Source of the DNA: Zeaxanthinibacter enoshimensis
GTDB lineage: Bacteria; Bacteroidota; Bacteroidia; Flavobacteriales; Flavobacteriaceae
DNA length: 64,000 nucleotides
NCBI RefSeq assembly: GCF_004362865.1
Contig: NZ_SNYI01000001.1
Coordinates: 1,302,001 to 1,366,000 of the forward strand
Direction of reading: 5' to 3'
Below the pieces are notes generated by a model, which worked only from the letters and a program-made list of their open reading frames with translations, was not told where the DNA came from and made no database searches. The position numbers and the translations under genes were made by a program. Shown here one piece after another: positions 28,924 through 38,019 of the stretch. Position 1 is the stretch's first letter; each line of letters starts with the position of its first letter.

Positions 28924-29574
28924 ATGGCACAGTCAAAGTCAACAAAGAAACTATTCAACATGGCCTACGGCCTTGGAGCGTCGGTGGTGATCATCGGTGC
29001 GTTATTCAAGATCCTTCACTGGGAGTTTGGCCCCCTTACAGGAGGATTGCTGCTCGCGATCGGTCTGATCACGGAAGCCCTTATCTTCGCTATCAGTGCA
29101 TTTGAGCCGGTAGACGACGAGTACGATTGGTCCCTGGTATACCCGGAACTTAACGGAGGAGCTGCTTCAGGAAGAAGTAACGAAGCCCAGGAAGCCCAGA
29201 TGGCAGAGGGAATGTTATCCCGTAAACTGGACGAATTGCTGAAAGAAGCAAATATCGATGCAGAGCTGTTTGACAGCCTTGGTAACAGTATCCGCAATTT
29301 TGAAGGAGCTGCTAAAGGAATCGCTCCTACTGCCGATGCAATCGAACATACTAAAAAATACTCTGAAGAGCTGTCTACAGCTGCAGAGCAGATGGAATCC
29401 CTGAACAGTCTTTACAAAGTTCAGTTAGAAAGTGCCAGTCGTCAAGCTTCTATCAATGAGGAAGTAGTTCAGAACGCAGGTGCATTAAAAGAGCAAATGG
29501 AGTCGCTGGCATCTAACCTGTCTTCGCTGAATGGCGTTTACGGAGGTATGCTGACCGCCATGAACAGAAACTAA
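28924..29574 (+). CDS. gldL: T9SS/gliding motor protein GldL
   Basis: Protein of 216 residues. Two N-terminal transmembrane helices (about 13-33 and 38-60) are followed by a long cytoplasmic helical region. GldL and GldM form the proton-powered motor for secretion and gliding. The residue likely to bind protons is Glu51 in GLITEALIF of TM2, with Lys29 and His32 in FKILHW, matching the polar residues reported for Flavobacterium GldL after a two-residue shift. The gene lies 59 bases after gldK. Confidence 0.97.
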   Translation: MAQSKSTKKLFNMAYGLGASVVIIGALFKILHWEFGPLTGGLLLAIGLITEALIFAISAFEPVDDEYDWSLVYPELNGGAASGRSNEAQEAQMAEGMLSRKLDELLKEANIDAELFDSLGNSIRNFEGAAKGIAPTADAIEHTKKYSEELSTAAEQMESLNSLYKVQLESASRQASINEEVVQNAGALKEQMESLASNLSSLNGVYGGMLTAMNRN

Positions 29575-29628
29575 TTAGTTTTTTCTTTTAACCCAAATCA
29601 AATTAATCAACAAAACTAATTAGAAAAC

Positions 29629-31197
29629 ATGGCAGGAGGAAAAGCAACACCACGTCAGAAGATGATCAACCTTATGTACTTGATCTTCATCGCAATGCTG
29701 GCGTTAAATATGAGTAAAGAAGTACTCGCCGCTTTCGGTCTTATGAACGAAAAGATGGAGGCTTCTAATGTCAAGACCTCGGAAACCAATACGGCTTTCC
29801 TGGGGAACCTGGAGACAAAAGCAAACGAAAACAAGGAGAAATACGGACCCTTGTACCAGGATGCTATCAAGATCAAGCAATTGTCCGAGTCTTACTACGA
29901 CTACCTGGAAGACATCAAGAATAACATGATGGAAGGGATAGAAGATCCCAAGGATTACGTAGTAATGGACAAGTCTGATTATCTTGACCAGAAATTCTTC
30001 CAGGGAGATAACCTGGCGCCGGAAGGAAAAGAATTTATGAAGCGATTGAACGATTACCGTGACCAGGTGATCTCTATTTTACCTGATGAAATGGGTGAAG
30101 TAAAGTCGCTCGTAAAAGCTAAGTTCGAAACCGGGGATGAGAATGGCAAAGTAGAACGACGTGACGGGGTGAAGGTTGATTGGATCAACTATCACTATGA
30201 AGGCTTCCCAATGGTTGCCTCCCTGACCAAACTGACTGCCTTGCAGGCCGACATCCGCGAGACCGAGCAGACAGCCCTGAAAGCTATGCTGCAGGGACAG
30301 TTAACCGCTGAGGTTTCGATGACCAATTATTCAACCCTGTTACAGCAAGAGAAATCTGCTTTTTACGCAGGAGAGAAATTTGAAGGAAGTATTGTACTTG
30401 GACGTACAGATAACTCTACCAAGCCCGACAGGGCGGAGCTTACCCTGGATGGCAGGAAACTGCAGGAAGGAAAGGATTTCGTCTACGAAGGCGGGGGAGT
30501 TAAAATGCTGGTAAGTGCCGGTAACCCAGGTGATCACAAGATCGAAGGGAAACTGATCTTTAAGCAGGATGGTAAAGAAGTTGATGTACCTGTATCCTCT
30601 ACCTTTGCTACGATCAGCAAGCCAAATGCGGCGGTAATTGCAGCAGATAAGATGAACGTGGTATACCGTGGGGTTGCAAACCCTATGACCATCTCTATAC
30701 CTGGTATTCCTGATAACAAGGTTAGTGCTTCGGCACCGGGTCTTTCCAAGAGAAACGGCAGCCAGTACGTGATGAACCCGGGTACCGGGAGAACTGTTAC
30801 AATTGTTGCGTCGGGAGTATTACCTGACGGGCAGAAGATCAATACGCCTGCGGAATTCAGGATCAAGGATATCCCAAGACCATCAGGTTCTATCAGGGGC
30901 GAATCCGGAAGTGTGAGCATGCCACGTAACAACCTCGAGATCTCGACGGTTGGTGCAATGCTCGAAGACTTTGACTTTGACCTTAACCTGGCGGTTAGCG
31001 GCTTTAAATTCAAAGTTCCGGGACAGCCTACTGTAAACGTGAACGGTAATAAACTGGACGACAGGGCTAAATCAGCCTTAAAACGTGCCAAGCGTGGTGA
31101 CGCAGTTCAGATCTTTGATATTGAGGCTTACATAACAAATAACAAGACCTACAAGTTGAAGAAAGTGTCTCCCGTTATCGTGGAGCTCACAAACTAA
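29629..31197 (+). CDS. gldM: T9SS/gliding motor protein GldM
   Basis: Protein of 522 residues. A single transmembrane helix near the N-terminus (about 13-32, MINLMYLIFIAMLALNMSKE) carries the polar start GGKATPRQK with Arg9, which pairs with the GldL motor glutamate in the known complex. The periplasmic part has a helical first domain and then three Ig-like domains. It transmits motor motion to the GldK-GldN ring. The length is close to the F. johnsoniae protein. It lies 54 bases after gldL. Confidence 0.97.
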   Translation: MAGGKATPRQKMINLMYLIFIAMLALNMSKEVLAAFGLMNEKMEASNVKTSETNTAFLGNLETKANENKEKYGPLYQDAIKIKQLSESYYDYLEDIKNNMMEGIEDPKDYVVMDKSDYLDQKFFQGDNLAPEGKEFMKRLNDYRDQVISILPDEMGEVKSLVKAKFETGDENGKVERRDGVKVDWINYHYEGFPMVASLTKLTALQADIRETEQTALKAMLQGQLTAEVSMTNYSTLLQQEKSAFYAGEKFEGSIVLGRTDNSTKPDRAELTLDGRKLQEGKDFVYEGGGVKMLVSAGNPGDHKIEGKLIFKQDGKEVDVPVSSTFATISKPNAAVIAADKMNVVYRGVANPMTISIPGIPDNKVSASAPGLSKRNGSQYVMNPGTGRTVTIVASGVLPDGQKINTPAEFRIKDIPRPSGSIRGESGSVSMPRNNLEISTVGAMLEDFDFDLNLAVSGFKFKVPGQPTVNVNGNKLDDRAKSALKRAKRGDAVQIFDIEAYITNNKTYKLKKVSPVIVELTN

Positions 31198-31217
31198 GAA
31201 TAGTTAAATTGAAGTAT

Positions 31218-32120
31218 ATGAATTGGAAGAATGTTTTATTGGTAGGAGCAGTTGCTCTTCTCCCGATCTCGATCTCGGCTCAGGCAAATATCCTGAATGC
31301 CAAGAAACCAGAAGAGATCGGTAAGAAGACCGAGGCCCAGATTGCAGCCGATAATGATACCCCATTACAATATGGTTACGTGGACGACAGGGATATTCTC
31401 TGGTCCAAGACCATCTGGGAGGTCATTGACCTTGACGAGCGGGTGAATTTCCCCTTGTATTATCCACTGGATACCGTCAATATCGGGTCAGACAGGCGAT
31501 CGCTCTACGATGTGCTGATAAAGCATATCAAGACCGGGGAACTTACAGACGTGTATGTCGACTCCTATTTTACGGAGAAACGTAAGTTCAGTGACCTGGA
31601 AGCTACCTTGAAGAAGGTAGATACCACGGACCTGGGATACGAGCAGATCAACGCAGGGGAGCAGTTATCCCCGGAATATATCAACAGGAGAGAACTTACT
31701 GCAGCAGATATCGAAGAGTACAGGATCAAAGGGATCTGGTATTTTGATAAGCGGCAGGGAGAACTTAAATACCGATTGCTGGGTATTGCCCCGGTAGCAC
31801 CAGACGTGAACTTCATAGACGATGAGTCTATGGCGCCGGAAGATGCTTTGGTAGAATTGTTCTGGGTATGGTTCCCAAGTGCCAGGGAGATCCTCCACAA
31901 GGCCAAGGTGTTCAACCAGCGGAATTCCGCCCAGCCCATCTCTTTTGATATGCTCCTTAATGCAAGAAGGTTCAACGGGGTCATCTATAAAGAAGACAAC
32001 GTACAGGGAGATCGTGAAATTGACCAGTACATCGCAGAAAACGCCTTGTTCCAGTTACTCGAATCCCAGCGTATCAATGAAGCGATCAGGGATCGCGAAC
32101 AGGATATGTGGGCCTACTAG
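31218..32120 (+). CDS. gldN: T9SS/gliding protein GldN
   Basis: Protein of about 300 residues from the ATG at 31218 (MNWKNVLLVG); a TTG three codons earlier is possible. A Sec signal peptide (about 1-22, ending SISAQA) is followed by the GldN domain with YGYVDDRDILWSKTIWE, FPLYYPLD and LVELFWVWFPSAREIL. GldN binds GldK in the periplasmic ring. It is the last gene of the cluster; a strong terminator follows 42 bases after the stop. No sprA, sprE, sprT or porU homologue lies in the window. Confidence 0.96.
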   Translation: MNWKNVLLVGAVALLPISISAQANILNAKKPEEIGKKTEAQIAADNDTPLQYGYVDDRDILWSKTIWEVIDLDERVNFPLYYPLDTVNIGSDRRSLYDVLIKHIKTGELTDVYVDSYFTEKRKFSDLEATLKKVDTTDLGYEQINAGEQLSPEYINRRELTAADIEEYRIKGIWYFDKRQGELKYRLLGIAPVAPDVNFIDDESMAPEDALVELFWVWFPSAREILHKAKVFNQRNSAQPISFDMLLNARRFNGVIYKEDNVQGDREIDQYIAENALFQLLESQRINEAIRDREQDMWAY

Positions 32121-32162
32121 TTAGGTTATATAAGTAGAACATTCCAATTCTGAATCTATAAG

Positions 32163-32187
32163 AACCCCGGCCTGGCCGGGGTTTTTT
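32163..32187 (+). terminator. Terminator of gldKLMN
   Basis: AACCCCGG pairs with CCGGGGTT around a five-base loop, followed by TTTTTT. Confidence 0.92.
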
Positions 32188-32244
32188 CATTATCCATCTC
32201 TTTATAATTGATCAGAAAAGCTATGTGCAGCCGGCATCTTTAAG

Positions 32245-32252
32245 TAAATTTG
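32245..32252 (+). promoter_or_regulatory. Putative -7 box (TAAATTTG) next to the oxidoreductase start
   Basis: An exact TAnnTTTG match that ends four bases before the ATG at 32257. If this is the -7 element, transcription would start at or next to the A of the ATG, giving a leaderless mRNA. Confidence 0.5.
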
Positions 32253-32256
32253 TGCT

Positions 32257-33333
32257 ATGATCGATTACTTGATTGTCGGCCTGGGCCTGGCAGGGATCTC
32301 CATGTGTGAAACGCTGTCCGGTCATGGCAAAAGCTTCGTGGTGATAAACGATGATTCCCAGCAGGCGACCAAAGTCGCCGGGGGATTGTATAATCCCGTT
32401 GTCCTGAAAAGATTCAATCCCGTCTGGATGGCCGCAGAGCAGCTGCAGGTGGCCCTGCCTTTCTATACTGCCCTGGAAGAAAAATTAGGCGCCCGGTTAT
32501 TGTATCCGGGCCGGATCAAACGAAGGTTTGCCTCCGTAGAGGAGCAGAACCAGTGGTTCGAGGCCTGTGACCATCCCCGGCTAAAAGATTTTTTGCTGCC
32601 CGACGTACTGGCCAATACCAATCCCGGTATCGCAGCGCCTTACGGCTTTGGGATCGTTGAGAACAGCGGGCGTGTGGATACGGCCCTTCTTGCAAAACAG
32701 TATGCCGAATTACTGGAGGAAAAAGGGACACTGCTTAAAGAGTCTTTTCTTTTTGATAAGCTGAAGGTATCTGCAGATGAGGTGCAATACAAGGAGATAA
32801 AAGCCCGGCAGGTCATTTTTGCCACCGGCTACGGGCTGTCTGCGAACCCATATTTCAATTACCTGCCCCTGCAAGGTTCCAAAGGCGAATACCTCAGGAT
32901 ACATTGTCCCGGCCTGAAGGAAACCGAGATCCTGAAAAGCGCATTCTTCGTGTTGCCGGGAGAAAATGATGAATATCTCGTCGGTGCCACCTATGCCTGG
33001 AAAGATTACGAGAATACCCCGACCAAAAAAGCCCGGGTACAATTAAAAGAAAAACTGGATAAATTGCTGAACTGCGATTACCAGATTATCGGACAACAGG
33101 CCGGGTTACGCCCTACGGTGGCAGATCGGAGACCGCTGGTAGGCAGGCATCCGGAACATACTAATCTTTACGCGCTAAACGGCTTTGGTTCCAGGGGTGT
33201 GATGATCGGGCCATGGGCAGCGAAGCAATTGTTTGATCTTATAGAATCCGGCCAACCTTTAAATCCCGAGATGGACCTTGGACGATTCACTAAGATATAC
33301 TACCCTCAGGCCCGTGACGCAAGCGGGTCGTAA
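32257..33333 (+). CDS. FAD-dependent oxidoreductase (DAO/glycine oxidase-like)
   Basis: Protein of 358 residues. The N-terminal dinucleotide-binding motif is YLIVGLGLAGISMC, the middle carries the substrate domain, and the C-terminal FAD segment is LRPTVADRRPLVGRHPEH followed by NGFGSRGVMIGPWAA, as in DAO-family amine oxidases. No signal peptide is present, so it is cytoplasmic. The substrate cannot be told. It follows the gldN terminator, and its 3' end overlaps the convergent DUF983 gene by 28 bases. Confidence 0.88.
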   Translation: MIDYLIVGLGLAGISMCETLSGHGKSFVVINDDSQQATKVAGGLYNPVVLKRFNPVWMAAEQLQVALPFYTALEEKLGARLLYPGRIKRRFASVEEQNQWFEACDHPRLKDFLLPDVLANTNPGIAAPYGFGIVENSGRVDTALLAKQYAELLEEKGTLLKESFLFDKLKVSADEVQYKEIKARQVIFATGYGLSANPYFNYLPLQGSKGEYLRIHCPGLKETEILKSAFFVLPGENDEYLVGATYAWKDYENTPTKKARVQLKEKLDKLLNCDYQIIGQQAGLRPTVADRRPLVGRHPEHTNLYALNGFGSRGVMIGPWAAKQLFDLIESGQPLNPEMDLGRFTKIYYPQARDASGS

Positions 33334-33689
33334 TGGATGAAGAGGTTGATCCAAATATTTCGCGACAGCCGGATGATCACCGGCATAAAAACCACCAGGG
33401 TGATGAAAATTGCGATAAAGGTCTGTATCAGGGTGGCTTTTAACAGTAAAAAAGCGATCACGAAGGCCGCAACTCCGAAAGCGATCCCTACCGCGTAACT
33501 CACATACATGGCCCCGTAAAAAAAGGAAGGCTCTATCTTGTATCGGGTGCCGCAATGCGAACACCGCTCGTGCATCTTAAACAACGTCCCTGGATTGTAA
33601 GGGTTCTTTACCTCGTACATGCTTTCCTGGTGGCATTTGGGACAACTTCCTGTTAAAATGCTGTATAGTTTGTTTCCTTTTTTTAACAT
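33306..33689 (-). CDS. DUF983 membrane protein with CxxC zinc-ribbon
   Basis: Protein of about 127 residues from the ATG at 33689. The N-terminal part has two CxxC pairs (CPKC near residue 17 and CSHC near residue 43), likely a zinc ribbon, followed by two transmembrane helices (about 60-80 and 85-105). This is the layout of DUF983, a conserved family without known function in Bacteroidota. A TTG six codons upstream would place the start inside the -7 box, so the ATG is preferred. Its last 28 bases overlap the end of the oxidoreductase gene on the other strand. Confidence 0.85.
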   Translation of the reverse strand: MLKKGNKLYSILTGSCPKCHQESMYEVKNPYNPGTLFKMHERCSHCGTRYKIEPSFFYGAMYVSYAVGIAFGVAAFVIAFLLLKATLIQTFIAIFITLVVFMPVIIRLSRNIWINLFIHYDPLASRA

Positions 33690-33704
33690 TTGCAAAAATT
33701 TACA

Positions 33705-33712
33705 CAAAGGTA
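33705..33712 (-). promoter_or_regulatory. Putative -7 box (TACCTTTG) for the DUF983 gene
   Basis: The minus strand reads TACCTTTG, an exact TAnnTTTG match 15 nt before the ATG. It lies in the 64-base divergent gap shared with the ABC-F gene. Confidence 0.5.
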
Positions 33713-33753
33713 AACATTCACAGTGTTTTACCGGTAACCAAGATTACAATTGC

Positions 33754-35673
33754 ATGCTCAACGTTCATAATTTATCAGTTGCCTTCGGTGGAGAATATCT
33801 CTTTGAAGAAATAGCGTTCCGGTTAAATCCCGGGGACCGGGTCGGGCTGATCGGTAAGAACGGGGCAGGTAAATCTACCCTACTGAAACTTCTTGCCGGA
33901 GACCAGGCCCCGGATTCGGGTACCCTGGCCACAGACAAGGATGTGCGGATCGGGTTCTTACGACAGGACATCGACTTTGAAGCCGGACGGACCGTTCTGG
34001 AGGAAGCCCATCAGGCCTTTTACGAGATCAAGGAAGTAGAGGGGCAGTTGGCACATATCAATCAGCAACTTGCAGAGCGGACGGATTACGAAAGTGATTC
34101 GTACAGCCAGCTGATCATAGACCTGAATGACCTTACCCATCGTTTCGAGATCCTCGGGGGGTATAATTATGAGGGGGACACCGAGAAGATCCTGAGGGGA
34201 CTGGGTTTTACCCGCGAGGATTTCAGCAAACAGACCGATACTTTTTCGGGAGGCTGGCGGATGCGCCTGGAACTGGCAAAGCTGCTGCTGCAACAACACG
34301 ATATCCTCCTGCTGGATGAGCCCACCAACCACCTGGACATCGAATCTATACTGTGGTTAGAGCAATTCCTGAAGTCTTTTCCCGGGGCAGTCGTGATCGT
34401 ATCCCACGATAAGATGTTCCTGGACAATGTCACCAACCGTACCATAGAGATTTCCCTGGGGAGGATCTATGATTATAATAAACCTTATTCCGAGTTCCTG
34501 TTGCTTCGGGAAGAAGTAAGGGAACAGCAGCTGAATGCCCAGAAGAACCAGGAAAAAGAGATACAGCAGGCAGAGCGGCTGATCGAGAAGTTCCGGGCAA
34601 AATCTTCCAAAGCGTCCATGGCCCAGTCGCTTATCAAAAAACTGGATAAGATGGACCGGATAGAGGTAGATGGGACCGATAACGCGGTGATGAACCTCCG
34701 TTTCCCGGTTTCTGTCACTCCCGGGAAAGTGGTGGCGGAATTAGAAGGGTTAAGCAAAAGCTATGGCAGCAAAATTGTTCTTAAAGATATCGACCTCCTC
34801 ATTGAAAGGAACAGCAAGACGGCCTTTGTAGGACAGAACGGGCAGGGAAAGACCACCCTGGCCAAGATCATGGTAGGAGAGCTGGATTATGAAGGCAAGA
34901 TGAAGCTCGGGCATAATGTCCAGATCGGATATTTTGCCCAGAACCAGGCCGAATACCTGGACGGGAACAAGACCGTGCTCGATACCATGATCGATGCAGC
35001 CAATGAAAAGAACAGGAGTAAAGTAAGAGATATTCTTGGAGCTTTCCTTTTCCGCGGGGAAGAGGTAGAAAAATATGTCAAGGTCTTATCAGGTGGGGAG
35101 AGAAACAGGCTTGCACTTGCAAAATTGCTGTTACAGCCCTTTAATGTGCTGGTAATGGACGAACCTACCAACCACCTCGATATTGCTTCGAAGAACGTAT
35201 TGAAAGAGGCGTTGCAGCATTTTGAGGGTACCCTGATCCTGGTATCCCACGACCGGGATTTCCTGCAGGGGCTTACCAATAAGGTATACGAGTTCAAGAA
35301 CCATAAGATCAAAGAATACCTGGGGGATATCAACTTTTACCTGGAAGAGCGGAAAGCAGAGGATTTCAGGGCGATAGAGAAGAAGGACCCCGTAAAGGAA
35401 AAACAGAAGGCCAAATCGACCGCTCCGTCCGATCATGAGCAGCAGAAGAAAGAACGGTCGCTCAACAATCAGCTCAGCGGGGTGGAGAGTAAGATTGCAG
35501 CCCTGGAAAAGGAGATAGGGGAGATAGATCACCAGCTACTGATGAACTATGACGAAACCATTGCCCAGCCCGATTTCTTTGAAAAGTATCAGGCCAAGAA
35601 AAAGAGCCTTGAAAAGCTGATGAAAGATTGGGAAAAACTGACGCTGGACCTTGAAAAACTGACTTCTGCCTAG
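33754..35673 (+). CDS. ABC-F family ATPase (Uup/YdiF-like)
   Basis: Protein of 639 residues with two ABC ATPase domains in tandem and no membrane segment. The first Walker A is LIGKNGAGKST, with signature TFSGGWRMRLELAK; the second is VGQNGQGKTT, with signature LSGGERNRLALAK. Both Walker B motifs read LLDEPTNHLDI or VMDEPTNHLDI. A linker (about 245-320) and a C-terminal coiled coil (about 555-639) complete the ABC-F plan. Such proteins act on ribosomes or DNA intermediates. The frame extends 45 codons upstream, but those overlap the divergent gene and its promoter, so the ATG at 33754 is preferred. Confidence 0.95.
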   Translation: MLNVHNLSVAFGGEYLFEEIAFRLNPGDRVGLIGKNGAGKSTLLKLLAGDQAPDSGTLATDKDVRIGFLRQDIDFEAGRTVLEEAHQAFYEIKEVEGQLAHINQQLAERTDYESDSYSQLIIDLNDLTHRFEILGGYNYEGDTEKILRGLGFTREDFSKQTDTFSGGWRMRLELAKLLLQQHDILLLDEPTNHLDIESILWLEQFLKSFPGAVVIVSHDKMFLDNVTNRTIEISLGRIYDYNKPYSEFLLLREEVREQQLNAQKNQEKEIQQAERLIEKFRAKSSKASMAQSLIKKLDKMDRIEVDGTDNAVMNLRFPVSVTPGKVVAELEGLSKSYGSKIVLKDIDLLIERNSKTAFVGQNGQGKTTLAKIMVGELDYEGKMKLGHNVQIGYFAQNQAEYLDGNKTVLDTMIDAANEKNRSKVRDILGAFLFRGEEVEKYVKVLSGGERNRLALAKLLLQPFNVLVMDEPTNHLDIASKNVLKEALQHFEGTLILVSHDRDFLQGLTNKVYEFKNHKIKEYLGDINFYLEERKAEDFRAIEKKDPVKEKQKAKSTAPSDHEQQKKERSLNNQLSGVESKIAALEKEIGEIDHQLLMNYDETIAQPDFFEKYQAKKKSLEKLMKDWEKLTLDLEKLTSA

Positions 35674-35776
35674 GGTTTTTGGCGTGTTAAAATACATTTC
35701 ACCACAGAAAACCCTGTCTTCACAACAAAGTAGAACCGTTCAACGACAAAAAGTATTATCTCCGGGACGAAGTGCG

Positions 35777-35784
35777 TATTTTTG
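35777..35784 (+). promoter_or_regulatory. Putative -7 box (TATTTTTG) for the LRR gene
   Basis: An exact TAnnTTTG match 60 nt before the ATG of the leucine-rich repeat gene. No standard -33 TTG is present, so it is a weak call. Confidence 0.35.
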
Positions 35785-35844
35785 TTTGTAGGGTAATTCC
35801 TAAATAACATTGAATCAAGCACATTATCAAATCTAAAGATCGTC

Positions 35845-36729
35845 ATGGTTAAAAAGATTGTATTCTTATTAGTGATACTTGTAGGTGCCGGACAATTGGC
35901 TTTTGCCAAGGTTTCCCGTGCCGAGAAGAAAGCACTGATCGATTTGTATGAAAGTACGAACGGACTGCACTGGGTCAAGAAATGGAACCTGGATGAGGCT
36001 GTGGAAGGATGGCACGGCGTTACCGTGGAAGATAACCACGTAGTGGCTATCAACCTCTTCAGGAATAACCTGATGGGGCCACTGCCGGAAAGCATTTCCT
36101 CCCTGAAATACCTGAAAGTCCTCAACCTGGCCTTTAACCATATTACCGGGGAGATCCCCGAGAATATAGTAGCCCTGGAAAACCTGGAAGTTCTTAAACT
36201 GGAGATGAACCGTATCAAGGGAGAAATTCCGGTGGAGATCGGCCGGTTGAAGAACCTGCAGGAACTTACTGCATTCAATAATTTCATTGAAGGCAGGATC
36301 CCTGGAAGTATAGGTGAAATATCACAATTGAGAACTCTCAACCTCTCGAGCAATATGCTGAGGGGTGAAATTCCATCCTCTATCGGGAAGCTTACAAAGC
36401 TTGAAAGACTGGGCCTGTTTGAAAACACCCTTTTTGGTGAGATCCCTGCAGAAATGGGACAGCTCTCCATGCTGAAGGAGTTGGTACTGTCCAATAACGG
36501 TCTAGGCGGATCGATCCCGGCCGAGTTCGGACAACTGGCGAGCCTGGAGATACTGCAATTACAGAATAATGCGTTTGATTCTTTTAAAGGATTAGAGCAA
36601 ATGGATCAGAACCAGTTCCTGGTTTTTGATTACGATAAGAAAGATGATAAACTCGAGTTCAGGGATGTCGACTTCTCCCGCACCAGGATGGCCGATACCA
36701 AATTCGAGGATGATGAAATAGACGAGTAA
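35845..36729 (+). CDS. Exported leucine-rich repeat protein
   Basis: Protein of 294 residues. A Sec signal peptide (about 1-21, ending LAFAK) is followed by a plant-type LRR cap (ALIDLYESTNGLHWVKKW) and about seven 24-residue repeats with the LxxLxLxxNxLxGxIPxxIGxL pattern. Each unit is intact until about residue 250, after which an acidic tail ends the protein. There is no lipobox, and I see no obvious T9SS C-terminal domain. The likely role is binding of a protein or polymer at the cell surface or in the periplasm. It is flanked by an upstream promoter match and a terminator, so it stands alone. Confidence 0.9.
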   Translation: MVKKIVFLLVILVGAGQLAFAKVSRAEKKALIDLYESTNGLHWVKKWNLDEAVEGWHGVTVEDNHVVAINLFRNNLMGPLPESISSLKYLKVLNLAFNHITGEIPENIVALENLEVLKLEMNRIKGEIPVEIGRLKNLQELTAFNNFIEGRIPGSIGEISQLRTLNLSSNMLRGEIPSSIGKLTKLERLGLFENTLFGEIPAEMGQLSMLKELVLSNNGLGGSIPAEFGQLASLEILQLQNNAFDSFKGLEQMDQNQFLVFDYDKKDDKLEFRDVDFSRTRMADTKFEDDEIDE

Positions 36730-36751
36730 AACCGTTTATAGTTAGTTACTT

Positions 36752-36779
36752 AAAAAGGCACCAGTGGGTGCCTTTTTTT
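36752..36779 (+). terminator. Terminator of the LRR gene
   Basis: AAAAAGGCACC pairs with GGTGCCTTTTT around a four-base loop and ends in a T run, 23 bases after the stop. Confidence 0.92.
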
Positions 36780-36878
36780 ATGCTCCAGCCCCGGCATATC
36801 GCATTTAAGATTTATTTAACTAAAGCCCCTTAAACTATTGGATAGTTTTACCGTCTAACCGGTAAGTGAATCAGCCTG

Positions 36879-38009
36879 ATGAATACTAGAAAAATATTAC
36901 TTTCCATTCTGGGGGGTGTAGTGATATTGCTATCCCTCTACCTTGCCAACTCTATTATTAAAAGTAAGACTACCCCGCGACCGACCCCTGCGAAGGTGGT
37001 GAAGACCGTGTTTACGGATACCGTGCAGAACGGGACCGTACCCATAGTCGTGCCAGCCAACGGGAACCTGGTTGCTAAGAAACGGGTGGAACTCTTTTCA
37101 GAAGTACAGGGAGTCTTCCGGTCCGGTAATAAGTTATACCGCCCGGGCCAGCAATACAGGTCGGGGGAGACTATTATCCGGATAGATGCCGAGGAATACC
37201 GTGCCAGTGTACAATCGGCCAAAAGTAACCTCTACAACCTGATCACCTCCATAATGCCGGACCTGCGGCTTGACTATCCCGAGATCTCAGGGAAGTGGCA
37301 GGAATACCTGAACAGCTTTGATATGGAGCGGCCAACACCGGAACTTCCGGAACTGACTACGGAAAAAGAAAAATACTTTATCAGCGGAAGAGGGATCCTG
37401 ACCAATTACTACAACGTAAAGAACCTGGAGCAGCGGCTGGGCAAATATATTATCCGTGCACCTTTTGACGGGGTACTTACCGAGGCCCTGGTTACCGAGG
37501 GGACCCTGATAAGAGCGGGCCAGAAGCTAGGTGAGTTCATCAATACCGGGTCGTTCGAGTTAGAGGTGGCCATCAGCAAGACATTCAGTGACCTGCTCCG
37601 CGTGGGCGAGGCAGTGAACCTGACCAACCTGGACGGCAGTGAAACCTATAAAGGGAAGGTGTCGAGGATCAATGCCAGGGTAGAGCAGGGATCCCAGACC
37701 ATCACAGCTTTTATCGAGGTTAACGATCCTGAACTGAGAGAAGGGATGTACCTGGAAGCACTACTGGATGCGAGGAATGAAGAGAATGCCATCGAGATAG
37801 ACCGTTCACTGCTGCTTGAAGATGATAAGATCTTCGTGGTCAGGGATTCTATCCTGGATTATATCAATGTAAAACCTGTCTACTTTACCGATAAGAAAGT
37901 GGTCTTGAAAGACGTGCCCGATGGAACAACCATCATCTCCAAACCCGTTGTGGGAGCCTATGCAGGAATGTTGGTGAAGGTGTACGAGGAAAAGCAGAAG
38001 CAGCAATAA
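36879..38009 (+). CDS. RND efflux periplasmic adaptor (HlyD/AcrA family)
   Basis: Protein of 376 residues. An uncleaved N-terminal anchor (about 7-24) is followed by a barrel-sandwich (lipoyl-like) half motif VVPANGNLVAKKRVELFSEV, a short helical hairpin, the second half (IRAPFDGVLTEALVTEGTLI) and beta-barrel and membrane-proximal domains. It links the inner-membrane pump to the outer-membrane channel. It starts a three-gene operon: pump 10 bases later, channel 12 bases after that. There is no lipobox, unlike many AcrA proteins. Confidence 0.93.
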   Translation: MNTRKILLSILGGVVILLSLYLANSIIKSKTTPRPTPAKVVKTVFTDTVQNGTVPIVVPANGNLVAKKRVELFSEVQGVFRSGNKLYRPGQQYRSGETIIRIDAEEYRASVQSAKSNLYNLITSIMPDLRLDYPEISGKWQEYLNSFDMERPTPELPELTTEKEKYFISGRGILTNYYNVKNLEQRLGKYIIRAPFDGVLTEALVTEGTLIRAGQKLGEFINTGSFELEVAISKTFSDLLRVGEAVNLTNLDGSETYKGKVSRINARVEQGSQTITAFIEVNDPELREGMYLEALLDARNEENAIEIDRSLLLEDDKIFVVRDSILDYINVKPVYFTDKKVVLKDVPDGTTIISKPVVGAYAGMLVKVYEEKQKQQ

Positions 38010-38019
38010 GCGAAACGAC

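Noticed and set aside
33619-33753. Longer ABC-F start
   Set aside because: The 45 extra codons overlap the divergent DUF983 gene and its -7 box, and the ABC domain begins right after the ATG at 33754.
35845-36729. T9SS C-terminal sorting domain on the LRR protein
   Set aside because: The C-terminus is short and acidic (DDEIDE) without the beta-sandwich motifs of type A or B domains.
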